A stretch of DNA of 56,558 nt from Ignavibacteria bacterium. Lineage in GTDB: Bacteria; Bacteroidota; Ignavibacteria; Kapaibacteriales; UBA2268. The DNA is taken from NCBI GenBank assembly GCA_026417135.1, contig JAOADV010000014.1, positions 1 to 56,558 on the forward strand, in the 5' to 3' direction. A program made the position numbers and the translations under genes. The notes below the pieces were generated by a model. It saw only the letters and a list, made by a program, of their open reading frames with translations. It was not told where the DNA came from and did not search any database. Below, piece after piece: positions 18,226 through 27,330 of this stretch (positions are counted from its first letter, which is position 1; each line of letters starts with the position of its first letter).

Positions 18226-19239
18226 TCAAAATTGTGTCAAAAGTCTCATATCATTTGCATAGAACAATCGAATATCGTCTATTCCAGATAATAACATAGC
18301 AACTCTTTCGATGCCTAATCCGAAGGCGAAGCCAGTATAGGTTTCTGGGTCGATACCTCCTGCTTTCAAAACATTAGGATGGACCATACCACAACCAGCT
18401 ATTTCGAGCCATCCTGAATATTTACAAACTCTACAACCTTTCCCTCGACAAAGAAAGCAAGTAATATCTAATTCAGCACTGGGCTCGGTAAATGGAAAGA
18501 AGGATGGACGAAATCGAAAACGGAGATTTTTTCCAAACATTCGCTCAGAAAATTCTACCATCGTGCCTTTTAATTCGGCAAATGTAACGTTATGGTTTAT
18601 ATACAAGCCTTCTATTTGGTGGAATTCTGCAAGCGAGCGAGCCGAAATTGCTTCGTTTCGATAAACTCGACCCGGCATAATATACCGAATTGGCAAAGGT
18701 TTGTTGTGCATAACTCGAATTTGGACAGGAGAGGTGTGGGTTCGCAAAAGTAGTTTCTTATCGGACTTAATAAAAAAGGTATCTTGCATATCCCGAGCTG
18801 GGTGTTCGGGTGGAAAATTCAAGGCATCGAAATTATGGTATTCGTCTTCGATGTCGGGGCCTTCGGCAACTCGAAATCCCAATTCAACGAAAATATTAAC
18901 CATTTTCTCCATCGTTTGATAGACTGGGTGGAAATGCCCAATGTAGTCGGTTCTACCAGATAATGTTAAATCGATTTGGGATTTTTTTTCGTCTCCTTTC
19001 GAAATTAATTCGGAAAGTTCTTTAAATTTTTTCTCGGTGAATTCTTTAAGTTCATTAAGATATTTCCCGACAATTGGTTTCTCTTCTTTCGAAACTTTGC
19101 GTAGCCCGTCGAAGAGTTCCTGAATTTTTCCTTTGCGTACTAAAAAGATTCTTCTGAAATTTTCAAGGTCCTCTTTGGTCTTAATTTTTTCCAAAGCGTG
19201 TTTAATCTCTTCTTCGACTTTCCTTATTTCTTCAATCAT
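18226..19239 (-). CDS. pheS: Phenylalanyl-tRNA synthetase alpha subunit
   Basis: Charges tRNA-Phe with PheT. 337 residues, normal length. An N-terminal coiled-coil arm (about 1-90) is followed by the class II catalytic core: HPVYQTMEKMVNIFVELGF, FDALNFPPEHPARDMQDTF (motif 1/2 region), RTHTSPVQIR, YRNEAISARSLAEFHQIEGL, and motif 3 FAFGLGIERVAML. A Cys4 cluster (CFLCRGKGCRVC near 260) is seen in some bacterial PheS. pheT is not next to it: a class V aminotransferase follows instead. rplT and rpmI lie upstream on the same strand, as in the classical infC-rpmI-rplT-pheS order. Confidence 0.95.
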   Translation of the reverse strand: MIEEIRKVEEEIKHALEKIKTKEDLENFRRIFLVRKGKIQELFDGLRKVSKEEKPIVGKYLNELKEFTEKKFKELSELISKGDEKKSQIDLTLSGRTDYIGHFHPVYQTMEKMVNIFVELGFRVAEGPDIEDEYHNFDALNFPPEHPARDMQDTFFIKSDKKLLLRTHTSPVQIRVMHNKPLPIRYIMPGRVYRNEAISARSLAEFHQIEGLYINHNVTFAELKGTMVEFSERMFGKNLRFRFRPSFFPFTEPSAELDITCFLCRGKGCRVCKYSGWLEIAGCGMVHPNVLKAGGIDPETYTGFAFGLGIERVAMLLSGIDDIRLFYANDMRLLTQF

Positions 19240-19305
19240 AAAGACTTAATAGATAGAAGTTTTTATCACCAAATATTATAGGTCAAAAGCTATTCTCTTT
19301 TGAAA

Positions 19306-19653
19306 TTAATTCAAAGCAAATTCGACGAGTTTTGCGAAGTAGTCGGGTTGGTTCATTGCAAAATCAGCTAAAATCTTTCGATTAATTTCGATATTTTTCT
19401 GGCGTAAAGCTCCCATAAACCGAGAGTAAGTTGTCCCGTTTTGCCGGCAAGCAGCGTTGATGCGGATAATCCATAACCTACGGAAGTTGCGTTTCCTAAG
19501 GCGTCGGTCGCGATATTGGTATTGCAATGCCTTTTCGATATGATGCTTGGCAATTGTCCAGACATTCTTCCGCCTGCCCCAAAACCCTTTTGCTAACTTT
19601 AAGAATTTTCGTCGCCGCTCTCGCGATGCTACTTTGTTTTTTGCTCGTGGCAT
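19306..19653 (-). CDS. rplT: 50S ribosomal protein L20
   Basis: 115 residues, very basic; full-length L20. It begins [20 protein letters not shown] and contains [26 protein letters not shown] and [18 protein letters not shown]. It binds 23S rRNA early in large-subunit assembly. A strong Shine-Dalgarno (AAAGGAGG, plus-strand 19659-19666) sits five bases before the ATG, one of few in the window. A GC-rich hairpin lies between rpmI and rplT (19680-19702), where L20 autoregulatory structures are known in other bacteria. That role is inference here. Confidence 0.96.
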   Translation of the reverse strand: MPRAKNKVASRERRRKFLKLAKGFWGRRKNVWTIAKHHIEKALQYQYRDRRLRKRNFRRLWIIRINAACRQNGTTYSRFMGALRQKNIEINRKILADFAMNQPDYFAKLVEFALN

Positions 19654-19679
19654 ATTTTCCTCCTTTCTTAATTTTTGCT

Positions 19680-19702
19680 AAGGGGGAGCATCGTTGCCCC
19701 TT
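19680..19702 (-). promoter_or_regulatory. Hairpin between rpmI and rplT
   Basis: In the 64-base rpmI-rplT spacer, plus-strand AAGGGG (19680-19685) pairs with CCCCTT (19697-19702). On the transcribed strand no T-run follows, so it does not look like a terminator. It could stabilise the mRNA or serve as an L20 binding or translation-control structure. Confidence 0.4.
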
Positions 19703-19717
19703 TCGCTCTGTTGAATA

Positions 19718-19912
19718 TCAAATTCCCAACATTTTCTTGATTCTTGGCAAATCTGTCCTATCGACAAGTGTTTTTTTCCGAAGTTCTCGTTTCCGTTTTC
19801 GTTCTTTCTTTGTGAGAATATGACTTCGATTTGCCTTTTCCCGCATAACTTTCCCAGTAGCAGTAATTTTAAAACGTTTTTTTGCCGATGATTTTGTCTT
19901 TAGTTTTGTCAT
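19718..19912 (-). CDS. rpmI: 50S ribosomal protein L35
   Basis: 64 residues, full-length bL35: KTKSSAKKRFKITATGKVMR, RSHILTKKERKRKRELRK and the C-terminal DLPRIKKMLGI. Usually the middle gene of infC-rpmI-rplT. Here infC is not upstream: a 180-base gap separates it from an ADP-forming acyl-CoA synthetase. The gap must hold the promoter; no L20 leader or other known structured RNA was recognised in it. An AGGA lies close to the ATG. Confidence 0.95.
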   Translation of the reverse strand: MTKLKTKSSAKKRFKITATGKVMREKANRSHILTKKERKRKRELRKKTLVDRTDLPRIKKMLGI

Positions 19913-20092
19913 TTCCTAAAGCTTTTACCAAAAAACTACAAAATTATGAAAATTCAAACAAATTTCTTCATCGTAAATGTTTATTTTAAAACCGAAAATC
20001 TCCGCAGAACGTAAAAGAAATCGAATTTCAGATTATCCACAATATCTACTTAACTTGTTAATCAAAATTTCAATTCAATATTATGTTATGTT

Positions 20093-22150
20093 CTATTTTA
20101 ATTTGCCTACTTTAATTCTCGCATCGACGACAAAAATTTTGTCCCCAAATGCAATAGCGGGATTTAAATCTAATTCTTGTATTTCTGGGACGATTTCAAT
20201 TAGTTCGGAAAGACGAAGAAGAATTTCGACCACTTTTTCTTCGTCAACTGGTTGCGTTCGGCGAGCACCTTTAAGTATCGGATATCCTTTAATTGATGAT
20301 ACAAGCTGGCGAGCTTCTTCGAGTGAAAGTGGAGCAAGCATAGATGCGACATCCCGAAGAATCTCGACAAAAATACCTCCTAATCCAAAAACTATTAGAT
20401 GCCCGTAACCATGTTCGTACTTTACACCAAAGAAAAGTTCAATTCCATCGAGCATTTGTTGAATTTCGACAGCTTGTGCTCCTTCGATTTGCATAAGCTC
20501 TTCGAAAGTTTGTTCGGCTTCCTCTTGCGAACGTATATTTAATCTGACTCCGCCAGACTCCGACTTGTGAAGTAAACCTAAGACTTTCATTGCCAAAGGA
20601 AAACGAAACTCGTCTAAAGACTTTTGTAATTCAGCTTTATTCTCGACAATTTTTGAATCGACGTAAGGTATTCCAGCTATAACCAACGCCTTGCGAGCAA
20701 TCTCTGTAGAAACAAAATTATTCGAAAAGTCTTTGAAAAGATTTCGCAATTCTTCCTTCTTTTCAATTTGTTTTTTTGGGGAAGTTTTGCCAACTCGTTT
20801 GTTTCGAACAACTTTTGCAATTGATTTCCCAAGAGCAACTTCGTCGTTGAAGTAAATTCCGCCGAGCGATTTAAATAATTCTATTTCTCCTTTTGCTTGT
20901 AAAATTGACGGTAGAACTGGGAAAATTGGTTTGCAAGAATCCATCATTCTACGAACTATAACACGATATGCATCGCTAACATCGAAAAGTCCCGGAGTTC
21001 CAAAAATAACGACGGAGGCGTCGATTTGTTCGAATTTGTTTTCAACGTAATCAAGTATCAAATCTAACTGCTCTGCAGTTCCAGTAGCAAGAAAGTCGAT
21101 AGGATTTGCAACAGAAGAGCCAAAATGTAGATGTTTCAAAAGTTCGTCTGCATAAGTCCCTTCTATCGGTGGTATTTTTATTCCTTCTGATTCCAAGGTA
21201 TCTGCAAGCATAACTCCAGGACCACCAGCGTGCGTAACAATTGCAAATCTATCGCCTAAAATCTTTTTGTTCGAAAGTACGCCTGCAACATAAACAAGTT
21301 CCATTCTTCCTTCGCAGCGAATAATACCAGCTTTGCGAAAAAGAGCATCGACCATCTCGTCCTCGCCAGCAAGTGAACCTGTATGCGAAGTAACTGCACG
21401 AGCGCCCGCCTTCGTTCGTCCAGATTTTATTCCAGCTATTCGGCACCCTTTCTCTATAAGCGAACTTGAATGTTTTAAGAATTTGTTTGGGTTTGAAATC
21501 TGTTCTGCATAAATCAATTTCACTTTCGAGCTTTTCGAGTCGAAAGTTAAATCCCAATATTCCAGGACTTCTTCAATTCCAATCTGTGCAGAATTTCCGA
21601 CCGAAAAGATTTGCGAAAACTTTATTCCTCGCGTTATAGCTTCTTCGAGAATGAAAACAGCAGTTGCCCCGGAAGCCGAGACGAAATCGCATCCTTCGGG
21701 CGAATATTCTGGGATTGGTCCAGCAAATACTCCCTTGTATTTTTCAGTAATTACTCCAATGCAGTTAGGCCCTATCAGCGAACCATTAACAGAGCTTACG
21801 ATATCGACCAACTTTTTTTCTAATCGTTTTCCTTCTTCGCCCATTTCACTAAATCCAGCCGAAAGTACGATAAAGGCTCGTGTACCCCGCCTTGCGAGAT
21901 TTTCCATCATCTGGGGAACTAAATTTGCTGGAATTGCAAAAAAAGCTAAATCAACTGGAGGTAAAGCTTCGATTGTCGAGAAAGATTTAACGCCTTGAAC
22001 TTCTTTCTCTTTCGGATTAATTACAAACAAATCGCCTTCGAATTTCCATTCAATTAAATTTTGGAGCACTTTGCCACCAGGTTTCCGCACATCATTTGAA
22101 CCGCCAACAACGACAATACTTTTAGGGAAAACTAACTCTTTAACTATCAT
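20093..22150 (-). CDS. ADP-forming acetate/acyl-CoA ligase, fused alpha-beta
   Basis: 685 residues, single-chain type. Order: CoA-binding Rossmann domain (1 to about 130, VVGGSNDVRKPGGKVLQNL, IGPNCIGVI), succinyl-CoA-ligase-like flavodoxin domain with the phosphohistidine loop SHTGSLAG (about 255-262), then an ATP-grasp domain in the last 230 residues (FPLAMKVLGLLHKSESGGV; FGLGGIFVEIL). It makes ATP from acyl-CoA, ADP and phosphate, or the reverse. With the methylmalonyl-CoA genes nearby it could conserve energy from acetyl-, propionyl- or succinyl-CoA; the substrate is unknown. The whole domain set and the catalytic His are intact. Confidence 0.9.
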   Translation of the reverse strand: MIVKELVFPKSIVVVGGSNDVRKPGGKVLQNLIEWKFEGDLFVINPKEKEVQGVKSFSTIEALPPVDLAFFAIPANLVPQMMENLARRGTRAFIVLSAGFSEMGEEGKRLEKKLVDIVSSVNGSLIGPNCIGVITEKYKGVFAGPIPEYSPEGCDFVSASGATAVFILEEAITRGIKFSQIFSVGNSAQIGIEEVLEYWDLTFDSKSSKVKLIYAEQISNPNKFLKHSSSLIEKGCRIAGIKSGRTKAGARAVTSHTGSLAGEDEMVDALFRKAGIIRCEGRMELVYVAGVLSNKKILGDRFAIVTHAGGPGVMLADTLESEGIKIPPIEGTYADELLKHLHFGSSVANPIDFLATGTAEQLDLILDYVENKFEQIDASVVIFGTPGLFDVSDAYRVIVRRMMDSCKPIFPVLPSILQAKGEIELFKSLGGIYFNDEVALGKSIAKVVRNKRVGKTSPKKQIEKKEELRNLFKDFSNNFVSTEIARKALVIAGIPYVDSKIVENKAELQKSLDEFRFPLAMKVLGLLHKSESGGVRLNIRSQEEAEQTFEELMQIEGAQAVEIQQMLDGIELFFGVKYEHGYGHLIVFGLGGIFVEILRDVASMLAPLSLEEARQLVSSIKGYPILKGARRTQPVDEEKVVEILLRLSELIEIVPEIQELDLNPAIAFGDKIFVVDARIKVGKLK

Positions 22151-22265
22151 AACTTTTTATTCCACATTAAACAAAAGCAAAATTAAAATAAATAAATTGC
22201 AAAGATGAAAGACATTGAAACCCAAATTTGTTAATTTTGCTATGCTGGTTTGATTTTTTTTGAAA

Positions 22266-22346
22266 ATGTTAGAAAAACAAATTAGGGAGGGTATCCCTTC
22301 CCAATTACATTTTTTACTCCCGAAGTTACTTCGACTGGTAAGTTGA
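22266..22346 (+). CDS. 26-codon leader ORF coupled to the DNA methyltransferase (tentative)
   Basis: ATG at 22266 opens 26 codons (MLEKQIREGIPSQLHFLLPK then LLRLVS) ending in TGA at 22344-22346. The TGA overlaps the TTG start of the methyltransferase as TTGA, the same kind of overlap that joins other coupled genes here. It may be a leader peptide for translational coupling, the N-terminus of an originally longer methyltransferase lost by frameshift, or chance. No family recognised. Confidence 0.3.
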   Translation: MLEKQIREGIPSQLHFLLPKLLRLVS

Positions 22347-23533
22347 GTTTGTTCGACAATGTACAATTTATCTACGAATTGTCCTTAGCAGAATTAGAGC
22401 TAAAATCCCTTGGGGTTGAATATAGTATCTGCAGTAATGAATTGCGGGAATTTTCAGTTACTAATTATTCTCCAAAGTTTAAAGAGACGATTATAAAAAG
22501 AGTTGCATATTTCAAAACAATCGACAATGATTTTACACACTATTATAATATTCAAGAGAAAAATAGAACGAACTCTGTCAATCAATATCTTACCCATTGG
22601 ATTTATCCGTACAAAGGCAAATTTCATCCACAGATGATTAGAGCGTTGTTGAATATTATTGGAGTTCAGCAAGGAGATATAGTTCTCGACCCATTTTCTG
22701 GAAGTGGAACTACGGCATTAGAATGCCAACTTTTAGGAATTAATTTTTTTGGAGTAGATATTTCACCACTTTGTGTAATACAAGGCAGAGTAAAAACAGA
22801 ATCGATATATGTTTTAGATGAAATCGTTGAATTGAAAGACGAAATTATTTCAAATATTGAACCAAATTTGTTTCAAAAAACCGAAAATTATTATGAGTTT
22901 ATATCGAGAATAACGGATAGCGAGAAAGTAAGTAATTTTTACATTTTAGCTCGATTGGTTGCTGTTAGCGATAATTCCCGTAGAAAAAGAGATTTCACAA
23001 CCTCATTTAAAAGGAACCTTGAATTGATGATTTCATCTATTAAAGACTATCATTTGCTAAAAAAAGAATTGAATTTGACTTTGGGGAAGACAAAAATTGA
23101 AATTGGAGATGCAAGGAAATTGAATTTGAAGGATAACTCCGTCGATGGGATTATTACTTCTCCTCCATATTCTATCGCACTCGACTATGTGCAGAACGAC
23201 GAACATGCATTAAAAGATTTGGGATACGAGACAAGAAAGTTAAAAGACAAATTTATCGGAGTCAGAGGGGACGGAAAAAGTCGATTGTTTCTTTATAATG
23301 AGGATATGTTATCTTCGTATACGGAGATGCATAGGGTTCTCAAACCAAACAAATTTGCGGTTATTATCATCGGTAATGCCACTTATCAAGCTAAGGAAAT
23401 CAACACTGTTGACTTTACAATCGATGTAATGAAGAAACTTGGATTTAAATTGACACTGAATATTAACAAGATAATTTTTGGGCTGTATAATGTAATGAAA
23501 AAGGAAAACGTTTTAATATTCAAAAAAGCTTGA
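22343..23533 (+). CDS. Site-specific DNA methyltransferase (N4-cytosine or N6-adenine type)
   Basis: 396 residues. Motif I (AdoMet binding) is DPFSGSGTT at 116-124, preceded by HWIYPYKGKFHPQMIRAL. Motif IV (catalytic) is TSPPY at 272-276. An S/T-PPY motif fits N4-cytosine enzymes, though N6-adenine cannot be excluded. The 150 residues between the motifs (about 145-250) would hold the target-recognition region. Motif I precedes motif IV. The first start in frame after a TAG at 22283 is the TTG at 22343. The gene lies one base before a broken restriction endonuclease, so it is the modification half of a type II system. It carries fewer of the TCG-rich codons common in neighbouring genes, suggesting transfer. 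Confidence 0.88.
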   Translation: MSLFDNVQFIYELSLAELELKSLGVEYSICSNELREFSVTNYSPKFKETIIKRVAYFKTIDNDFTHYYNIQEKNRTNSVNQYLTHWIYPYKGKFHPQMIRALLNIIGVQQGDIVLDPFSGSGTTALECQLLGINFFGVDISPLCVIQGRVKTESIYVLDEIVELKDEIISNIEPNLFQKTENYYEFISRITDSEKVSNFYILARLVAVSDNSRRKRDFTTSFKRNLELMISSIKDYHLLKKELNLTLGKTKIEIGDARKLNLKDNSVDGIITSPPYSIALDYVQNDEHALKDLGYETRKLKDKFIGVRGDGKSRLFLYNEDMLSSYTEMHRVLKPNKFAVIIIGNATYQAKEINTVDFTIDVMKKLGFKLTLNINKIIFGLYNVMKKENVLIFKKA

Positions 23534-23534
23534 A

Positions 23535-24113
23535 ATGTCGAAAGAAGGAGATAATATCGACAAGGATTGTGTAGACAATTTAAAACAATTGTTAAAACCT
23601 ATTGAAAACATTCAATTTAGTGAGGTAATTAAAGCAATTTTTAATCACGATGTTTTATCGTTCGACGATAACAATAACGAACACAAAGAGGTGTTGAAGA
23701 AATTAATTGAATGTGCAAAAAATGCTGGAGAAGAAATCAATAAGATTGGCATACTTAGACCAAGACCTAATGAAGTCGGAAACGATGTGGAACAATATGT
23801 TAAAAATGAACTTGAAATATTAGGATTAAACCCTCAAATTCCTTCAACAAACAAAGAAAAAAGAAAGGCAATTGGATACCCAGATATAATTTTTTACTAA
23901 AAAAACTCTCCATACTATCTTGAATGTAAAACATATAATTCAAAGAACATTCAATCTTCGCAAAGGATTTTTACTTGTCGCCTTCGGAGGAATATAAAGT
24001 AAACCACGACACTCTACATTTTCTTTTGTCGTTCGAAAAGTATGTCGCTGGGGAACAAGACGGCAAACATATTTATAGCGGTGGGAAATCGGATGTGGAA
24101 TCAAATTTTAAGT
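23535..24113 (+). pseudogene. Degenerate type II restriction endonuclease, PD-(D/E)XK fold
   Basis: The ATG at 23535 opens 121 codons ending GYPDIIFY and a TAA (23898-23900). Reading through the TAA in the same frame gives KNSPYYLECKTYNSKNIQSS. Together GYPD and LECK form a classic PD-(D/E)XK active site with the stop codon between them. About 60 bases later one T seems lost from a T-run near 23970: one frame over, the text continues FYLSPSEEYKVNHDTLHFLL and on to GGKSDVESNFK. The frame then runs into the end of the methylmalonyl-CoA mutase gene and the C-terminus is missing. A stop, a frameshift and a truncation mean no nuclease is made. It follows the methyltransferase by one base and was its cognate enzyme. 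Confidence 0.8.
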
Positions 24114-26297
24114 TTATACTTCTTCTTTATATAATTCAAGTAGAATGTTTAATATTTTTTTTGCTGCGTGTGGGATAATGGTACCCGGGCCAAAGATTTC
24201 GACTACACCAGCATTGTATAGAAATTCGTAATCTTGCGGAGGAATAACTCCGCCGACGACAACCATAATATCGTTCCGCCCGTAATTATTCAGTTCCTCG
24301 ATTAAGTTTGGAATTAAAGTTTTATGTGCACCAGCAAGCGAACTAATACCAACTATATGAACATCGTTTTCAATTGCTTGTCGGGCAACTTCGCTTGGAG
24401 TTTGGAAAAGTGGTCCAATATCGACATCGAAGCCCATATCGGCGAAAGAAGTTGCTATAACTTTTGCCCCACGGTCGTGGCCATCTTGTCCCATTTTTGC
24501 GACGAGAATTCTGGGCCTACGGCCAGCGAGTTTTTCGAATCTATCGCCTAAGTTCCGGACTTCCTCTATATCCTCTTTTTTAGCATATGATGAGCTATAA
24601 ACTCCAGTGAAGGAGCGGATTATTGCTTTATGCCTACCCCAGACTTTTTCCATTGCAAAAGAAATTTCCCCAAGTGTTGCACGAGCTCGTGCAGATTCGA
24701 CAGCTAATTCGAGCAAGTTCCCTTTCCCAGTCGCAGCACACTCTGTTATTGCATTTAAGGTAGATTCAACTAAACTGTTGTCCCGTGTCTTTTTTAATTC
24801 TGAAAGTCTTTTAATTTGTTGTTCAAGAACAGCCTTGTTGTCGATTTCTAAAATTGGAATTGGAACTTCGTCCTCTACTCGATATTTGTTAACTCCAATA
24901 ATAGTTTCTTCGCAAGAATCTATTCTTGCTTGGCGACTTGCAGCGCACTCTTCGATTTTCATTTTTGGATACCCAGTTTCTATTGCCTTTGTCATACCTC
25001 CGAATGACTCTATTTCTTGGATGTGAGCCCAAGCTTTATGTACAAGCTCATTTGTAAGGTATTCAACAAAGTAAGAACCACCAAGAGGGTCAATTGTTTT
25101 CGTTACTCCTGCTTCTTCTTGAAGAAGCAACTGTGTATTTCGTGCAATTCGAGCCGAAAAATCGGTCGGAAGAGCTATGGCTTCGTCGAGTGAATTTGTA
25201 TGTAAAGATTGGGTATGTCCAAGCACAGCAGCGAGTGCTTCGATACAAGTTCGGATTACATTGTTAAATGGGTCTTGTTCTGTTAAGCTCCAACCTGAAG
25301 TTTGGCAATGTGTTCTCAATGCCATAGATTTAGGGTTCTGTGGGTCGAATTGTTTAACAATTTTTGCCCAAAGCAAACGAGCAGCACGAAGTTTAGCAAT
25401 TTCCATAAAGAAATTCTTGCCAATTCCAAAAAAGAAAGAGATTCTTGGAGCAAAATCATCGATTTTTAAACCTGCCCGCAAACCTGCTCTTAGATATTCT
25501 AATCCATCGGCAAGTGTATAGCCTAACTCGATATCGGCAGTTGCTCCTGCTTCTTGGATATGATAACCAGAGATGGAAATTGAATTAAACTTAGGCATAA
25601 ATTTAGAAGTGTAGGCAAAAATATCTGTGATTATTCGCATTGAAGGTTCGGGTGGGTATATATATGTATTGCGAACCATAAACTCTTTTAGAATGTCGTT
25701 TTGGATTGTTCCCGAAAGTTGTTCTTTCGAAACCCCAGATTCTTCGGCAGTTACGATATAGAATGCCATTATTGGTATGACAGCCCCGTTCATAGTCATC
25801 GAAACGGAAATTTTGTCCAGAGGAATTCCATCGAATAATATTTTCATATCCAAGACAGAGTCTATTGCAACGCCAGCCTTCCCAACGTCGCCAACGACAC
25901 GCGGATTGTCGGAATCGTAGCCTCTGTGTGTTGGTAAATCGAAAGCAACTGAAAGACCTGTTTGCCCAGAGGCAAGGCAGCGCTTGTAAAAGGCATTGCT
26001 TTCTTCGGCGGTCGAAAAGCCGGCATATTGCCTGATTGTCCAAGGTTGTTGTATGTACATTGTAGGATAGGGTCCGCGTAAAAATGGAGGAAGCCCAGCA
26101 GTAAAATTTAAATGTTCAAAAGTTTTATAAATTTCCGAATTAAACAATGGGTAGATTGGAATACCTTCGGCGGAGTATTTAATAAAATTTTCAAATTCTA
26201 CGCCAGTTGTTTCCTTGAACTTTTGCTTCCAAATTTCAAAAGTGTAGTTGTTTTCGATTTCTTTTAACTCGATTTTTGTTAAATCTGGAAATTCCAT
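24114..26297 (-). CDS. scpA: Methylmalonyl-CoA mutase, large (catalytic) subunit
   Basis: Interconverts (R)-methylmalonyl-CoA and succinyl-CoA using adenosylcobalamin. 727 residues from the ATG at 26297; a TTG at 26315 would add six residues. The TIM-barrel domain has [34 protein letters not shown] and TMTMNGAV-like [10 protein letters not shown]. The C-terminal B12 domain has the cobalamin-histidine motif DGHDRG near residue 600, then [17 protein letters not shown] and VVVGGVIP. The small subunit (MutA) is not present on either side, so either it is elsewhere or the enzyme works as a homodimer. No cobalamin riboswitch is visible upstream. It converges with the restriction remnant, whose 3' end it cuts off. 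Confidence 0.95.
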   Translation of the reverse strand: MEFPDLTKIELKEIENNYTFEIWKQKFKETTGVEFENFIKYSAEGIPIYPLFNSEIYKTFEHLNFTAGLPPFLRGPYPTMYIQQPWTIRQYAGFSTAEESNAFYKRCLASGQTGLSVAFDLPTHRGYDSDNPRVVGDVGKAGVAIDSVLDMKILFDGIPLDKISVSMTMNGAVIPIMAFYIVTAEESGVSKEQLSGTIQNDILKEFMVRNTYIYPPEPSMRIITDIFAYTSKFMPKFNSISISGYHIQEAGATADIELGYTLADGLEYLRAGLRAGLKIDDFAPRISFFFGIGKNFFMEIAKLRAARLLWAKIVKQFDPQNPKSMALRTHCQTSGWSLTEQDPFNNVIRTCIEALAAVLGHTQSLHTNSLDEAIALPTDFSARIARNTQLLLQEEAGVTKTIDPLGGSYFVEYLTNELVHKAWAHIQEIESFGGMTKAIETGYPKMKIEECAASRQARIDSCEETIIGVNKYRVEDEVPIPILEIDNKAVLEQQIKRLSELKKTRDNSLVESTLNAITECAATGKGNLLELAVESARARATLGEISFAMEKVWGRHKAIIRSFTGVYSSSYAKKEDIEEVRNLGDRFEKLAGRRPRILVAKMGQDGHDRGAKVIATSFADMGFDVDIGPLFQTPSEVARQAIENDVHIVGISSLAGAHKTLIPNLIEELNNYGRNDIMVVVGGVIPPQDYEFLYNAGVVEIFGPGTIIPHAAKKILNILLELYKEEV

Positions 26298-26596
26298 AAA
26301 ATATATAATTAACAAAATACAAAATTAAAAAACATAGGTTGGATATTATGCAGGTTTATTCTTTGAGTATAGTATGTGAATAACAACATAAATTAATGCC
26401 CCAAACATTTCGCACTATGAACTTAGATAATTTAACAACAAAATTGATACAAATTTCGACTACGGAAGTTATTGATAATTAATTACTTAACATTAATCCC
26501 TTACTTGATTTTAAAAAAAATTTGAGAATTTCTTTTGTAATTTCCTAATTTTATTTTTCAAAATTTGTAGTAGAAAAAATTTTAAAGGAGGTTTAA

Positions 26597-26785
26597 ATGG
26601 GAGAAAAGTTGTTGAAGTTTTATGAACAAGCTTACAAGCTTGGCGGCATTAAGGCTCAAATGAGGTTAGCAATCCTTACTTTATTACCAAGCACTAAGGC
26701 TAAAGATGAGCCAGATTCGCAAGAAAATATTCAAAAATTTGAAAAAGCAATGAAAGAAATTGAAAAAGAATTTGAAAACAAATAA
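26597..26785 (+). CDS. Small helical protein, first gene of the V4R operon
   Basis: 62 residues, not recognised. It is mostly helix-forming: FYEQAYKLGGIKAQMRLAIL, a short Pro-Ser-Thr-Lys turn near 32, then EPDSQENIQKFEKAMKEIEK. No signal or membrane segment. AAAGGAGG at 26584-26591 lies five bases before the ATG, a near-perfect ribosome site in a window where most genes have none, so strong expression is likely. Twelve bases separate it from the next gene. It could be an adaptor or regulatory subunit for the two V4R-like proteins. The 300 bases upstream hold no gene and probably the operon promoter. Confidence 0.7.
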   Translation: MGEKLLKFYEQAYKLGGIKAQMRLAILTLLPSTKAKDEPDSQENIQKFEKAMKEIEKEFENK

Positions 26786-26797
26786 GGAGGGTGAATT

Positions 26798-27328
26798 ATG
26801 ATTCAAGAAGTTAAAACTTCAATAAAGTATAACCATACTTTTGACCCCAGGACTAAGCGACATTACATTAATGGTTTTCAAGCAGTTTTGCATTGTCATC
26901 ATTACTCGACGCTGTATACACAGTTAGCGTTGGACGCTAGCGAAACTGAATTGTTAAAAGACTGTGCTCGGGATTCTTTCCGTGAAGTTCTCGACAATTA
27001 TTTCGTTCAAAACCCCGATATTTCTACTATTCAAGACAAAATAAATATTGCAATCCAGTATTTTTCTCTTTTTGGACTTGGAAAGATGAAAGTAAATTTT
27101 TTGGGTGATTTCAGTGGTGAAGTTGAACTTATAACTTCTCACATTGATAGTGGATGGCTAAAGAAATGGGGGACTTATGATAAACCAGTTAACTACATCT
27201 CTGCTGGATATATTGAAGCTATGTTTGAAAGCGTTCTCGGGGTATCTTCTGGCACTTTCAAAGCAGTTGAAGTTCAAAGTATTGTGATGGGAAGTAAGTC
27301 TTCATTGTTTAAAATCACAAGGAGGTAA
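26798..27328 (+). CDS. V4R-domain-like protein 1 (HCHHY type)
   Basis: 176 residues. The C-terminal half resembles V4R (4-vinyl reductase) ligand-binding domains: E-L-x-T-S-H-x-x-SGWLKKWG, PVNYISAGYIEAMFESVLG, then FKAVEVQSIVMGSKSSLFKI. Such domains bind small hydrophobic ligands. The N-terminal half has a striking HCHHY at 32-36, which could bind a metal or heme. Helices follow (ASETELLKDCARDSFREVLD). An AAGGAGGG at 26784-26791 gives strong initiation. The next gene starts two bases after the stop, and its Shine-Dalgarno is formed by the last Arg-Arg codons. The fold assignment is by eye and moderate; ligand and pathway are unknown. Confidence 0.7.
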   Translation: MIQEVKTSIKYNHTFDPRTKRHYINGFQAVLHCHHYSTLYTQLALDASETELLKDCARDSFREVLDNYFVQNPDISTIQDKINIAIQYFSLFGLGKMKVNFLGDFSGEVELITSHIDSGWLKKWGTYDKPVNYISAGYIEAMFESVLGVSSGTFKAVEVQSIVMGSKSSLFKITRR

Positions 27329-27330
27329 AA

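Noticed and set aside
26298-26596. Possible cobalamin riboswitch ahead of methylmalonyl-CoA mutase
   Set aside because: No B12-box-like conserved element is visible; the stretch is AT-rich and unstructured by eye.
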